This document shows, one piece after another, positions 34,632 through 43,705 of a stretch of 64,000 nucleotides of DNA (the stretch's first letter is position 1; every line of letters begins with the position of its first letter). The notes below the pieces were generated by a model. The model saw only the letters and a program-made list of their open reading frames with translations. It made no database searches and was not told where the DNA came from. The stretch comes from CAZZCU01 sp964652825 (lineage in GTDB: Bacteria; Bdellovibrionota_B; Oligoflexia; Oligoflexales; CAZZCU01), in the NCBI GenBank assembly GCA_964652825.1, contig CAZZCU010000011.1, positions 1 to 64,000 of the forward strand. The letters are read 5' to 3'. The translations under genes were made by a program, and so were the position numbers.

Positions 34632-36467
34632 ATGTTTGTTCGTTTGCGCCCGTATCTGAGTTTATGTGTTTTGGGATGGCTGTTTGTTGGTAGCGGCGGC
34701 ATGGCTTCTGCCAACACCTTGCCGGCAAATTTAAAATGGCTGACTAATGATACCGATCCAACGTTTGCGGATCCCAAGGCGCAAAAAGGTGGAAAATTGC
34801 GGACGGGCATACTTAGTTTTCCGCCGACTTTGCGCACGGTTGGTCCGGATTCCAATAGTGGTTTTCGGAGTTATATCCTTTCTAATCAGATGGGTTTGGT
34901 TAATCGTCACCCTAACACCGATAAAGTGGTGCGTGAATTGGCGACACACTGGGCTTATGGAGACGATAAAAAATCGATGTATTTTAAAATTGATCCGAAC
35001 GCGCGTTGGTCGGATGGCAAGCCGGTAACCGCCGACGACTTTGAATACACGCTGGAGTTCATGCGTTCCAAGCATATTGTCGCACCGTGGTATAACGACT
35101 ACTACACTAAAGAGATTGATAAGATCGTAAAATATGACCCATTGACGATCGGTGTTTTTGCGACGCGCGCGCAACCAGATTTGGATATGGCTTTAGGTTT
35201 AACGCCACGGCCAAAACATTTTTATCATCCCCTCGGCTCGAACTTCGTGACCAAGTACAACTGGATCGTTGAGCCAAACACTGGTCCTTATCAAATCGAT
35301 AAGCTGGAAAAGGGTAAATTGATTACCTTTAAGCGCAAAAAGGATTGGTGGGCTAAAGATCTGCGTTTTTACCAGCATCGTTTCAATTTTGACGAAGTTG
35401 TTTTTCGCGTCGTTCGTGACGAGAATGCCATGTGGGAGCACTTTCGCCGCGGTGATTTTGACGCTACTGGTTTAACACTGCCCAGCTATTGGCACGATAA
35501 AACCAAGGGTTCGCCTTTTACCGAAGGTTATGTGGAGCGTCTGTGGTTTTATACCGATGCGCCGCTACCATCGCTTGGTTTGTATATGAATATGGATGAC
35601 CCGTTGTTCAAGGATGATAATGTTCGTTATGGTTTTGCGCATGCAATGAACTGGGAGCAAGTGATTAAAACGGTTTTGCGTGGTGATTATGAGCGCATGC
35701 AGCAGCCATACGAAGGTTACGGCGCCTATCAGAACACCACGATCAAGGCGCGCGCATTTGATATCGCGAAAGCCGATGAGTACTTCAAGAAAGCTGGTTG
35801 GACCCAACGGGGTGCCGATGGTATCCGAACGAAAAACGGTCAACGTTTAAGTATCGAAGTGACCTACGGCAATCCCTTCCATACCGAGCGTCTGGTCATT
35901 CTCCGCGAAGAAGCCAAGAAGGCTGGTATTGATCTGAAGATGCGACAAATGGATCCGACGCAATCATTTAAAGCCATGTTGGAGAAAAAATTCCAGGTTG
36001 CGCATATGGCCTGGTCGACCACCGCCCGTCCGCGGTTTTGGGAGGCGTATCATTCCATCAATGCGCACAAGCCGCAGACCAATAATCTTTGCAATATGGA
36101 TAACAAAGAGCTGGATAAAATGATTGATGCGCATCGCGACGCTGTCGATGAAAAAGTTCTGATTAAGTTGTCCAAAGAGATTCAGCAGAAACTGCACGAT
36201 ATCGGCTGTGTTATTCCGGCGGTCAAGGCACCGTATTTCAGAGCGGCATATTGGCGTTGGTTGCGTTTCCCGGACGTGCCGGCACAAAAAATCTCATCGG
36301 ATCCGTTGGCGCCCATGGGCGAGGATCCGAATGAGGGTGGTTTGATGGTTGGGGCGGTGGTGTGGTTTGATGCGCAGCGCAAGGCGGAGACGGATGCGGC
36401 ACGCAAAAGCAAGAAAACCTTTCCCGTCGTGGTCAAAAAAGACACGACTTACAAAGTTGGCGGTTAG
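34632..36467 (+). CDS. yejA: Peptide-binding protein YejA-like (SBP family 5)
   Basis: Periplasmic solute-binding protein, 611 residues. Signal peptide (LCVLGWLFVGSGGMASA), then the family-5 lobe pattern: NTDKVVRELATHWAYG, RWSDGKPVTADDFEYTLEFM, and NTGPYQIDKLEKGKLITFKRK. Delivers peptides to YejB/YejE. ATG 34632 has AGGGAGA eight bases upstream; the longer frame from 34614 covers that site. Cluster position and length agree with YejA. The C-terminal Lys-rich tail is not conserved in the family. Confidence 0.9.
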   Translation: MFVRLRPYLSLCVLGWLFVGSGGMASANTLPANLKWLTNDTDPTFADPKAQKGGKLRTGILSFPPTLRTVGPDSNSGFRSYILSNQMGLVNRHPNTDKVVRELATHWAYGDDKKSMYFKIDPNARWSDGKPVTADDFEYTLEFMRSKHIVAPWYNDYYTKEIDKIVKYDPLTIGVFATRAQPDLDMALGLTPRPKHFYHPLGSNFVTKYNWIVEPNTGPYQIDKLEKGKLITFKRKKDWWAKDLRFYQHRFNFDEVVFRVVRDENAMWEHFRRGDFDATGLTLPSYWHDKTKGSPFTEGYVERLWFYTDAPLPSLGLYMNMDDPLFKDDNVRYGFAHAMNWEQVIKTVLRGDYERMQQPYEGYGAYQNTTIKARAFDIAKADEYFKKAGWTQRGADGIRTKNGQRLSIEVTYGNPFHTERLVILREEAKKAGIDLKMRQMDPTQSFKAMLEKKFQVAHMAWSTTARPRFWEAYHSINAHKPQTNNLCNMDNKELDKMIDAHRDAVDEKVLIKLSKEIQQKLHDIGCVIPAVKAPYFRAAYWRWLRFPDVPAQKISSDPLAPMGEDPNEGGLMVGAVVWFDAQRKAETDAARKSKKTFPVVVKKDTTYKVGG

Positions 36468-36475
36468 GTGAGGCA

Positions 36476-37477
36476 GTGGTGACGGTGCGAGACGAAGTTT
36501 TGCGGGTCGAGGATTTGCGCGTCAGTTTCCGCGGCGAAGGCGGCCTGATTTTGCAGGCTTTGACCGGCGTTAACTTCGCGCTTCAGCGCGGCCAGACTTT
36601 GGGCCTGGTGGGTGAGTCGGGGAGTGGCAAGACAGTTACGGCGCTTAGCATGATGCGTTTGTTGCCAAAACCGTCCGCCAGCATCGATAGCGGCCATATC
36701 TGGCTTGGTTCGCAAGATATCGTGCATCTGGCACCAACGTCGTTGCATGAAGTCCGGGGCGATCGTATCGCCATGATTTTCCAAGAGCCCATGACAGCAC
36801 TGAATCCGGTACACAAGATCGGCAAGCAGTTGGGCGAGGTGTTCAGAATTCACCAGCCGGAGTTGGCTCCCGATGTCGTACGGAAGCAATGCATTGAGTT
36901 GTTGGACCGGGTTGGTATCGCTGATCCGCATACGCGTTTGGATGATTATCCGCACCAACTATCTGGTGGCATGCGTCAGCGGGTGATGATCGCCATCGCT
37001 TTGGCATGTGAGCCGGATATTTTGATCGCTGACGAGCCAACCACTGCTTTGGATGTCACCGTGCAGGCGCAGATTCTTGATCTGTTGCGGCAGCTACAAA
37101 AAGATATGCAGATGGCCATGTTGTTTATCACGCATGACTTGGGCGTCATTGCCGAGCTGTGCGATGAAGTCGCGGTAATGTACGGCGGCATGATCGTGGA
37201 ACATGCAGGCGTCGAGGAATTGTTCGAGACACCTCTGCATCCATACACACGTGGCTTGCTGGCGTCGATACCAAGCGCGGATAAACCGCGCAAATCCAAG
37301 CTAGCAGTAATCAGTGGCAACGTGCCGGCACTGAATGCATTCCCGCCCGGCTGTCGTTTTCAAAATCGCTGTTCGTTCGTCCAGGAGCAATGCCGCGCGG
37401 ACGTTCCCGCATTGACGGCTGCATCGACATGGCATCAGGTGCGTTGCGTTCGCTGGCAGGAGTTGAGCCGTGGCTAG
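36476..37477 (+). CDS. Peptide ABC transporter ATPase, first half of a split YejF
   Basis: OppD/DppD-type ATPase, 333 residues. Walker A GESGSGKT, signature LSGGMRQRVMIAIAL, Walker B ILIADEPTTALD, and the C-terminal oligopeptide-transporter extension with GCRFQNRCSF, a cysteine cluster that in these ATPases can bind an iron-sulfur cluster. In E. coli YejF is one fused protein; here the two ATPases are separate genes overlapping by eight bases. GTG 36476 or GTG 36479 is the start; AGG lies just before. Confidence 0.9.
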   Translation: MVTVRDEVLRVEDLRVSFRGEGGLILQALTGVNFALQRGQTLGLVGESGSGKTVTALSMMRLLPKPSASIDSGHIWLGSQDIVHLAPTSLHEVRGDRIAMIFQEPMTALNPVHKIGKQLGEVFRIHQPELAPDVVRKQCIELLDRVGIADPHTRLDDYPHQLSGGMRQRVMIAIALACEPDILIADEPTTALDVTVQAQILDLLRQLQKDMQMAMLFITHDLGVIAELCDEVAVMYGGMIVEHAGVEELFETPLHPYTRGLLASIPSADKPRKSKLAVISGNVPALNAFPPGCRFQNRCSFVQEQCRADVPALTAASTWHQVRCVRWQELSRG

Positions 37478-38459
37478 TTCGGAATTACTGGAAGTTAAAA
37501 ATCTGCGGAAGTTATTCCCGGTGCGCGGCGGCTGGTTTTATCGACGCATCGGCGATGTGCAGGCGGTGGATGATGTCAGTTTTAGTTTGCGCGCGGGCCA
37601 GACGTTAGGTCTGGTTGGTGAGTCGGGGTGTGGGAAAACCACGGTCGGGCGCACGATTTTGCAATTGTATAAACCAACCGGTGGTCAGGTGTTGTTTGAC
37701 GGCGTCGATATTACGACGTTAAGTCGCCGGGATTTGCGCGCCACGCGGCGCGATATGCAGATGATCTTTCAGGACCCGTATGAGTCGTTGAATCAGCGCT
37801 TGACCGTCGGTGAGTTGATCGAAGAACCGCTGTACGTCCATGGTTTGGGACGCGGACGGGTTAGACGAGCGAAGGTCAGGGAATTGCTGGAGCGCGTTGG
37901 TTTGCCGGCGACCGCCGTTGATAAGTATCCGCACGAGTTTTCCGGTGGGCAGCGACAACGGATCGGTATCGCTCGGGCGATGACGGTGAATCCAAAACTG
38001 GTTATCTGCGACGAGCCGGTGTCAGCGCTTGACGTATCGGTGCAGTCGCAGGTGATGAATTTGCTGTTGGAGTTGCAGCAGGAATTTGGTTTGGCGTATC
38101 TGTTTATCGCGCATGGACTCTCGGTGGTTCGTCACATGTCGGATCATATCGCCGTCATGTATTTGGGGCGGATTGTTGAGATGGCTGATGCCGATACGTT
38201 GTATCAGCAGCCGGCGCATCCTTACACGCGTATATTGCTGTCGGCGATTCCGCAACTGGAGCCACAGAAGCGGCGATCGCGCATAATCGTCAAGGGCGAA
38301 GTGCCGTCACCGGTGAACCCGCCGGCAGGTTGTCATTTTCATACGCGTTGTCCGCATGCTAAAGATATATGTCGTAGCAGCGTGCCGCCGTTGCAGCAGC
38401 ATGGCGGTGTCAAAGGTGGAGATCACGTGGTTGCGTGTCATTTTGCCGGGAGTATTTAG
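37470..38459 (+). CDS. Peptide ABC transporter ATPase, second half of a split YejF
   Basis: OppF/DppF-type ATPase, 329 residues. Walker A GESGCGKTT, signature FSGGQRQRIGIARAM, Walker B LVICDEPVSALD, and C-terminal extension GCHFHTRCPHAKDIC. With the preceding ATPase it energises YejB/YejE. GTG 37470 lies inside the end of the first ATPase gene. The stop codon is directly followed by the ATG of the six-cysteine secreted protein. Confidence 0.9.
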   Translation: MASSELLEVKNLRKLFPVRGGWFYRRIGDVQAVDDVSFSLRAGQTLGLVGESGCGKTTVGRTILQLYKPTGGQVLFDGVDITTLSRRDLRATRRDMQMIFQDPYESLNQRLTVGELIEEPLYVHGLGRGRVRRAKVRELLERVGLPATAVDKYPHEFSGGQRQRIGIARAMTVNPKLVICDEPVSALDVSVQSQVMNLLLELQQEFGLAYLFIAHGLSVVRHMSDHIAVMYLGRIVEMADADTLYQQPAHPYTRILLSAIPQLEPQKRRSRIIVKGEVPSPVNPPAGCHFHTRCPHAKDICRSSVPPLQQHGGVKGGDHVVACHFAGSI

Positions 38460-38804
38460 ATGCGATGGATTATCTTTGGGTTGACGTTGTTAATGGCGCC
38501 CACGGCGATGGCGCAAACAATCATTTGTGCTCGGGATTTTGCCGCCGATGGTTTCGACTTGTGTGAGAAGTCCGGTCAGCCACGTTACGTGTATGTCGTT
38601 GGTGCCGATGAGCAGCGCGCGGTTGTTTGTGTGGCGACGTATCCCGATACTAATTGCAAGAATCTTAAACGCGAATTTGGTCATGCGGTAACGTCGGATG
38701 GCGAAATTGTTTGCGTACTGAATTTCAACCAACCGGAAACCGGCAACTACTGCGCCGCTGATCCAAAACGCTACGCCTATATTAAGGACCCGTGGGCTGA
38801 GTAA
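38460..38804 (+). CDS. Secreted six-cysteine protein of unknown function
   Basis: 114 residues. Signal peptide (IIFGLTLLMAPTAMAQ), then a mature domain of about 95 residues with six cysteines (IICARD, DLCEK, VVCVA, TNCKN, IVCVL, NYCAAD), an even number fitting three disulfides in the periplasm. ATG 38460 follows the stop of the ATPase gene with no spacer, so translation is probably coupled and the protein linked to peptide import or sensing; this is inference. Its 3' end overlaps the convergent folE2 gene by 23 bases. Confidence 0.7.
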   Translation: MRWIIFGLTLLMAPTAMAQTIICARDFAADGFDLCEKSGQPRYVYVVGADEQRAVVCVATYPDTNCKNLKREFGHAVTSDGEIVCVLNFNQPETGNYCAADPKRYAYIKDPWAE

Positions 38805-39582
38805 GCGGGTAGCGAATCGTCGCGAAGCAATCGTGGCTATGAATGGATTCCAAATTACGCACGTGCACTGTAAATGCGGCGACGGCACTAAGGTCCGCGA
38901 GCTTATTGGCGACGTTGCGGGCGATGTCTTCGACAAAGACCGGATGATCAAATGCCTGTTCGGTAACGTGTTTTTCGTCAGCGCGTTTTAGAATCGGATA
39001 AACGGGCGAGCTGGCGGCGTGTTGTAGCAGATGTGATAACGCGCTCAGATCCAACGATTGCTGGCCGACGGCCAATTCAATATCGGCGCTGATCAGGGAG
39101 CGTTGATTGTGGGCGCCACGCTCGGAGATAGCTTTAGAACAAGGGCAAACGGATTTCGCGGCGACTTCCATAAAGATGGTGGCTTGCTCTTGTTCGCCGG
39201 CCCGCACGCCAAAACGTACCTGGTGATCCAGCAAGGCGGTGGCGCCGGTTACCGGTGCTTGCACTGGCGCGAACCAAATGAATTCCGTTTGTATGGTGAT
39301 TTGCGTTGATTCGAGTAGCGTCAGTAATTGGCGCGCGAAATCCTGAAGAGCGAAAATATCCAGGGGTTTTTGTCTGACTTCCTCAAGGGCTTGCAGCATG
39401 CGGGACATGTGCGTGCCGCGTTCCGTACTGGCGACTTTGGCGGCTATGGTCCAGCAGCCGCTAGCTGTTTGTTGTGGCGCGGATGCCGAGCCGGCGACGA
39501 CAAACGGATAGTGCAGCCGCGAGACGCCAGCGGCGTCAATGGCGAAATCCGGGGTGATCTGACTGGATTGCGGATCGATCAT
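38782..39582 (-). CDS. folE2: GTP cyclohydrolase FolE2 (type IB)
   Basis: Converts GTP to 7,8-dihydroneopterin triphosphate, the first step of folate and related pterin synthesis; type IB uses several metals, not only zinc. 266 residues. Markers: GVSRLHYPF, GTHMSRM, the metal cysteine in SVCPCSKAIS, AHNQRS and ESIHSHD. ATG 39582 gives the usual start; the frame is open to TTG 39663 but has no Shine-Dalgarno there, and AAGG is 12 bases before 39582. folK and folB lie 14-16 kb away in this window. No zinc-uptake regulator site was recognised. Confidence 0.9.
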   Translation of the reverse strand: MIDPQSSQITPDFAIDAAGVSRLHYPFVVAGSASAPQQTASGCWTIAAKVASTERGTHMSRMLQALEEVRQKPLDIFALQDFARQLLTLLESTQITIQTEFIWFAPVQAPVTGATALLDHQVRFGVRAGEQEQATIFMEVAAKSVCPCSKAISERGAHNQRSLISADIELAVGQQSLDLSALSHLLQHAASSPVYPILKRADEKHVTEQAFDHPVFVEDIARNVANKLADLSAVAAFTVHVRNLESIHSHDCFATIRYPLTQPTGP

Positions 39583-39780
39583 ATCTATATAAATACCTTG
39601 GAGACTGTTCCCAAAGGACCGACAGTCGAAAATGCGTCCGTAGGCGGGGTATAGGTGATTCAAGGTGGAAAAGCCAATTAAATTTGCGCCCTGTGGGCTC
39701 TTTCGTTATAGTCCGACCGCAAAATGGGTGGAAAACCGCCAGTTTTTTGTTTGTGTATGTCAATCAGGCAGAGGATGCAT

Positions 39781-41532
39781 ATGACCAAGCTAGTCAGCAA
39801 ACAACTCAAAGGTATCGCTTATTTTTCGATGGAAATCGGTTTGGAAACCGCCCTGCCGACCTATAGCGGTGGTCTTGGGGTGTTGGCGGGCGATACGTTA
39901 CGGTCGTTTGCCGATCAGGAAATGCCGGTGGTTGGTGTGAGTCTATTGTATCGCAAAGGTTATTTTCGCCAGCATGTCGATGGTGCCGGCAAACAGACCG
40001 AATCGCCGGTGCGCTGGAATATCGAGGATATCTTGCAGCCGCTGGCGGAAAGCATCGAGATTGTTATCGAAGGCCGCAAGGTTAAAGCCAAAGCTTGGCG
40101 TTATGATGTGAAAGGTGTGACAGGGCATGTCGTGCCGGTTTATTTTCTCGATAGTGAAGTCGCCGGTAATGCAGAATATGATCGAACCTTAACCGATCAG
40201 CTTTATGGCGGTGATGAGCGTTATCGTCTTTGTCAGGAAGCGTTGCTGGGCATGGGCGGCGTACAGTTACTGGATAAGTTGGGCTATTCGACGGCCGACG
40301 ATGCGCGCTCTGGCGCGCATCTTGGTACTTATCATATGAATGAAGGCCACGCGGCGTTGCTGACACTGGCGTTATTGCATAAACGCCTGGCGGGCAAGCC
40401 GCTGGTACAGGCGACGACGGCAGACGTTAGTTGGGTGCAGGAGCGTTGCGTCTTCACCACGCATACACCGGTGCCGGCGGGGCACGATCGCTTCCCGTTG
40501 CAGTTGGCGAGCGAGGTAATTGGCGCTCATGAGATTGAAGGTCTGCGGCAGGTGGGCGCTTGTCCTAACGGCGATTTGAATATGACACATTTGGCGTTGC
40601 GGTTTTCGCGCTATGTAAATGGTGTTGCTAAGCGTCATGGTGAAGTGTCGCGTCAGATGTTCCCGGAACATCCGATCGCCGCGATCACCAACGGCGTTCA
40701 TGCTTATACCTGGACCTCGCAGCCTTTCCGTGACCTCTTTGATCAAAAAATTCCAGAATGGCGTCAGGATAATTACTTTTTACGCTACGCCTGGGATTTT
40801 ACCACTGTCGATATCGAGCAGGCGCATGTGGCCGCCAAAAAAATCCTGTTTGATGAATTGGCGCAACGTCTGGGCGTTCAATTCGACAGCAAAATTTTCA
40901 CCATCGGCTTCGCACGGCGAGCTGCCGAGTATAAGCGCGGTGATATGTTGTTCCATGATCTGGCGCGCCTGCAATCGTTGGCTGCAAAGCACGGTGCGAT
41001 TCAGGTCGTGTTTGCCGGCAAGTCACATCCACGCGACATGGGCGGCAAGGCTTTGATCGAGCGCATTGTCAACGGTGCCGGTCAGCTGGACAAAAAGAAG
41101 GTTCATGTTGTGTATGTCGAAAATTACGATATGGATTTGGGCGCCAAGATCACCGCTGGCGTCGATCTGTGGTTGAATAATCCGCTGAAGCCGCTGGAAG
41201 CCTCGGGCACTAGTGGGATGAAAGCGGCGCTAAACGGCGTACCCAGTCTAAGCACTCTTGATGGTTGGTGGGTTGAAGGTCATCAGGAAGGCGTGACCGG
41301 CTGGGAGATCGAAGATGCCGCCGATGGTATGCGCGATGGGGATAAAGATGATCTGAAATTGCGGGCAGCGGCCGCGAATAATATGTATGACAAACTCGAA
41401 AATATCATTTTGCCAACGTACTACCAGCGACCCGACGCCTATGCGGCGGTCATGCGAGCATCGATTGCGATTAATGGATCGTTCTTCAATACCCAGCGCA
41501 TGGTGCAACAGTATGCCTGGAATGCGTATTAG
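39781..41532 (+). CDS. glgP: Alpha-glucan (glycogen) phosphorylase, short type
   Basis: Releases glucose 1-phosphate from alpha-1,4-glucan using pyridoxal phosphate. 583 residues, the short 'alpha-glucan family phosphorylase' form rather than the 800-residue type. Features: GIAYFSMEIGLETALPTYSGGLGVLAGD at the start, TTHTPVPAGHD, ITNGVHAYTW, GFARRAAEYKR, and the PLP site EASGTSGMKAALNG, whose lysine binds the cofactor. ATG 39781 has AGAGGATG upstream; the frame from 39724 adds 19 unlikely residues. A strong terminator follows. No glycogen synthase or branching enzyme is in the window. Confidence 0.93.
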   Translation: MTKLVSKQLKGIAYFSMEIGLETALPTYSGGLGVLAGDTLRSFADQEMPVVGVSLLYRKGYFRQHVDGAGKQTESPVRWNIEDILQPLAESIEIVIEGRKVKAKAWRYDVKGVTGHVVPVYFLDSEVAGNAEYDRTLTDQLYGGDERYRLCQEALLGMGGVQLLDKLGYSTADDARSGAHLGTYHMNEGHAALLTLALLHKRLAGKPLVQATTADVSWVQERCVFTTHTPVPAGHDRFPLQLASEVIGAHEIEGLRQVGACPNGDLNMTHLALRFSRYVNGVAKRHGEVSRQMFPEHPIAAITNGVHAYTWTSQPFRDLFDQKIPEWRQDNYFLRYAWDFTTVDIEQAHVAAKKILFDELAQRLGVQFDSKIFTIGFARRAAEYKRGDMLFHDLARLQSLAAKHGAIQVVFAGKSHPRDMGGKALIERIVNGAGQLDKKKVHVVYVENYDMDLGAKITAGVDLWLNNPLKPLEASGTSGMKAALNGVPSLSTLDGWWVEGHQEGVTGWEIEDAADGMRDGDKDDLKLRAAAANNMYDKLENIILPTYYQRPDAYAAVMRASIAINGSFFNTQRMVQQYAWNAY

Positions 41533-41554
41533 CCAGAGGTTGTTCCGTTCCTCA

Positions 41555-41600
41555 AACAAAAAAATTGGGCTGATCCAAAAGGGTCAGCCCAATCTTTTTT
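41555..41600. terminator. Bidirectional terminator between glgP and the H1-like gene
   Basis: Arms ATTGGGCTGATCC and GGGTCAGCCCAAT (one G-U pair) around an AAAA loop, preceded by seven A and followed by CTTTTTT. Works on both strands, ending glgP and the convergent H1-like gene. Confidence 0.9.
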
Positions 41601-41624
41601 AAGCGTTGAAACGCTCGTCGCCAG

Positions 41625-41846
41625 TTATTTCTTGCGACGACGGGTAGCCTTGCGCTTGGTAGCTTTCGCTGCCTTGCGACGAGTGGCTTTGCGTTTGGTT
41701 GCTTTTTTCGTGGCTTTTTTGGTTGCCTTGCGCTTAGTAGCTTTTTTTGTGGCTTTCTTGGTGCCTTTAGCCTTGCGCTTGGTTGCCTTCTTTGCCTTAC
41801 GTCTTCTCTTTTTTGGTGCTGGTGCATCAGCTGCGTTCATGTCCAA
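41625..41846 (-). CDS. Histone-H1-like Lys/Ala/Thr-rich protein
   Basis: 73 residues, about half Lys and Arg. A short acidic start (MDMNAADAPAP) precedes a tail built of repeats of KKATKRKAT and KATRRK, closely resembling bacterial and chlamydial H1-like nucleoid proteins and the C-terminal tails of eukaryotic H1. No folded domain is expected; it should bind DNA non-specifically. TTG 41846 has AAGGAGG seven bases upstream, favoured over ATG 41840 (spacing 13). A promoter-like pair lies about 150 bases upstream on this strand. The same K/A/T repeat style recurs in the HU and SWIB proteins of this window. Confidence 0.85.
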   Translation of the reverse strand: MDMNAADAPAPKKRRRKAKKATKRKAKGTKKATKKATKRKATKKATKKATKRKATRRKAAKATKRKATRRRKK

Positions 41847-41994
41847 AGTACTTCCTCCTTAAAACGTTGATCAACAATCCCTAACCTGAAACCATCTTCC
41901 TAGCGGCCCCAGGAACTAGGCTAAACTAAACGCGCACATGAAAAACTCCATTGATAACTTGGTGGCAAAAAAGATTTCATGTGCTTCTGTAATA

Positions 41995-42023
41995 TTTTTA
42001 CCTAATGCGAAATTGGATTTCAA
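41995..42023 (-). promoter_or_regulatory. Promoter-like sequence for the H1-like gene
   Basis: On the minus strand, TTGAAA (42023-42018), a 17-base spacer, and TAAAAA (42000-41995). Start of transcription would give a leader of about 140 bases before TTG 41846. No other strong candidate was seen in the 265-base gap between the H1-like gene and the divergent TauE/SafE gene. Confidence 0.45.
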
Positions 42024-42111
42024 TTGTTTTCGACGAATTTAATAAAGTGATGCAAATTATGTTGATGTGTTTATCGTTGATGTTTGATTTGCAAAATAGC
42101 GAGAACAATCT

Positions 42112-42888
42112 TTGACGACGTATGAAGCATTGATGTTTGTTATGGTCGGCGCCGGTGCTGGTTTGTTCGGTGGACTGCTGGGACTGGGCGGTGGCGTGAT
42201 TCTTGTGCCGGTGCTGTCGTTGTGGTGCGATGTACCGGTGAAGTCAGCGATCGCGGTGTCGGCTTTTGCGGTGTTGATCAATGCGCATATGGTCGGCTTA
42301 CAAAAACAGCGCCTGGCCGCAGTCAATATTTCGTCAGCATTGTTGTTACAGTTGGCGGCGTTGATTTTCAGCCTTGTCGGTGCATTTATAAGTGTGCGCA
42401 TTGATGCCGCGATCTTGCAGCAGGTTTTTGGGGGCGCGGCGGTCAGTATTTCGCTGTTTATGATTTATCTACAGGCTCGTAAGTCAACTGCGGCAAGCAA
42501 AACAAGCACAAGTGATGATCCGCTGGCGTTGCCGCGACGACCGGCGTTGCTTGGTGCTATCGGTGCGTTGGCCGGGGTACTTGCGGGTGCGCTTGGTGTT
42601 GGTGGCGGGATTTTTCTGGTACCGGCAATGCAGTTCGTCGGCGGCTTACCGGCGCGTGTGGCCACCGCCACCAGCAGCTATACAATGGCAGTGACCGGTA
42701 CCGGCGCGGCACTGGTTTATCTGAACTCGCCGCATATGCGTTTGGGTATGACAGTCGTGTGTCTTGCCGGCACCGTCGTTGGGTCTTTGGGCGGCAATAA
42801 ATTGGCACACGTTATCAAAGGCCGGTTGTTAAATTTGATTTTTGCGCTGGTATTGTTGGGCGTTGGTATGAGGATGTGGTTGTCATGA
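42112..42888 (+). CDS. TauE/SafE-family membrane exporter
   Basis: Inner-membrane protein of 258 residues with about eight helices in two halves, each starting with a Gly-rich helix (GAGAGLFGGLLGLGGGVILVP and GVLAGALGVGGGIFLVPAMQ). This is the TauE/SafE (DUF81) pattern; members move sulfite, sulfonates or other organic anions. Substrate not readable. TTG 42112 has only GAGAA upstream. The next gene starts in a four-base overlap (ATGA), so both are translated together. Confidence 0.88.
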   Translation: MTTYEALMFVMVGAGAGLFGGLLGLGGGVILVPVLSLWCDVPVKSAIAVSAFAVLINAHMVGLQKQRLAAVNISSALLLQLAALIFSLVGAFISVRIDAAILQQVFGGAAVSISLFMIYLQARKSTAASKTSTSDDPLALPRRPALLGAIGALAGVLAGALGVGGGIFLVPAMQFVGGLPARVATATSSYTMAVTGTGAALVYLNSPHMRLGMTVVCLAGTVVGSLGGNKLAHVIKGRLLNLIFALVLLGVGMRMWLS

Positions 42889-43211
42889 ACTCGAAAACAA
42901 TTGCCGCCGCCAATGCTTGGTTTGTCGAAACCCTTGTGCGGGTCACTCGATTGGCGTTAGTTTTGGCGGCGTTGTTGATGGCACAGGGGCTGCTGGGATT
43001 ATTGATGGCGCCCGAGCAAGAGGAAATGGGACGACAGGCGATCAGCGCGGGCCTCAGTATCTTGCTACTGCTGACTCTGGCGCGCGAAAGTTTATTACTG
43101 TGCTTGGTCATGCATTTGCGGCGTTATTGGTTGACTGCCTGCGGCGTGGCAACGCTGGCCATCCTTGGCACAGTGATGCTCAAAAGTTTGTTGCAGAATA
43201 TCTGGTGGTGA
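42885..43211 (+). CDS. Small membrane protein paired with the TauE/SafE exporter
   Basis: 108 residues with three predicted helices (RLALVLAALLMAQGLLGLLM, SAGLSILLLLTLARESLLL, ACGVATLAILGTVML), DUF1634-like in layout. DUF1634 proteins are frequently encoded beside TauE/SafE genes and may be an accessory subunit. ATG 42885 overlaps the exporter stop (ATGA); GTG 42876 is a less likely start because GAGG would be two bases away. Ends four bases before the convergent PilZ gene. Confidence 0.7.
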   Translation: MNSKTIAAANAWFVETLVRVTRLALVLAALLMAQGLLGLLMAPEQEEMGRQAISAGLSILLLLTLARESLLLCLVMHLRRYWLTACGVATLAILGTVMLKSLLQNIWW

Positions 43212-43215
43212 TTGT

Positions 43216-43548
43216 TTACTTCAGACAGTTGGTCTTCAGGAATAAATCTTCGAGGTCGACTTTATTTTCGTCTGCGACCAGTCCGTAACGAAACATATCG
43301 CGTTTGCCAAAGTCCGGTTGACGCCAGGCGATACGCATTTTGATGGAGCCGTTCGGGGTATCCAGTAGCATAGCTGTCCCAGGCTCCAGTTCTTCGGCAA
43401 TTAATACACCAAGTCCATGTGTGGAAACATCAACCGGACGGGCGCTGACGGCGCGTTTTTCGCTAACCAACATAAGTTTGCCGGGCATCAATCCTGATAA
43501 GCGGCGGCGCGAGCCCAGGCGTTTTTCCTGAAATAGTGGAAGTGCCAT
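43216..43548 (-). CDS. PilZ-domain protein
   Basis: 110 residues, single PilZ domain, a cyclic-di-GMP receptor type. The two binding motifs are recognisable: an Arg-rich RLGSRRR near the start (RxxxR) and DVSTHGLG (DxSxxGxG form) near residue 41. AAGGAGAAGG precedes ATG 43548. It could respond to the GGDEF protein or others; its target is unknown. The 3' end abuts the TauE partner gene on the other strand with a four-base gap. Confidence 0.85.
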   Translation of the reverse strand: MALPLFQEKRLGSRRRLSGLMPGKLMLVSEKRAVSARPVDVSTHGLGVLIAEELEPGTAMLLDTPNGSIKMRIAWRQPDFGKRDMFRYGLVADENKVDLEDLFLKTNCLK

Positions 43549-43673
43549 ATCCTTCTCCTTACGTACAACCGAAAACGTCTTCCGATTTAATGATTAATTC
43601 GGTATTTCGTCAGTAGATCTTAGGAATGCTAATTTTATATGTAATTTCAATTTGTTATATGGGTGAATTAGGG

Positions 43674-43705
43674 GAGATTCTTCGCCTTCGCTTTGCTCGC
43701 CTCAC
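43674..43705. repeat. Degenerate half-copy of the palindromic repeat
   Basis: GGAGATTCTTCGCCTTCG then CTTTGCTCGCCTCA resembles the right half of the 71-base palindrome at 47809-47879 (GAGATCCTTCGGCTTTGCCTCA). Placed exactly at the end of the glycosyltransferase gene, whose stop codon lies at its edge. Confidence 0.4.

Noticed and set aside
41632..41862. Plus-strand frame opposite the H1-like gene encoding a hydrophobic Leu/Val/Ala/Phe protein resembling a membrane protein
   Set aside because: It is the antisense reading of Lys/Ala/Thr codons; it has no ribosome binding site and the minus-strand gene has a strong one.
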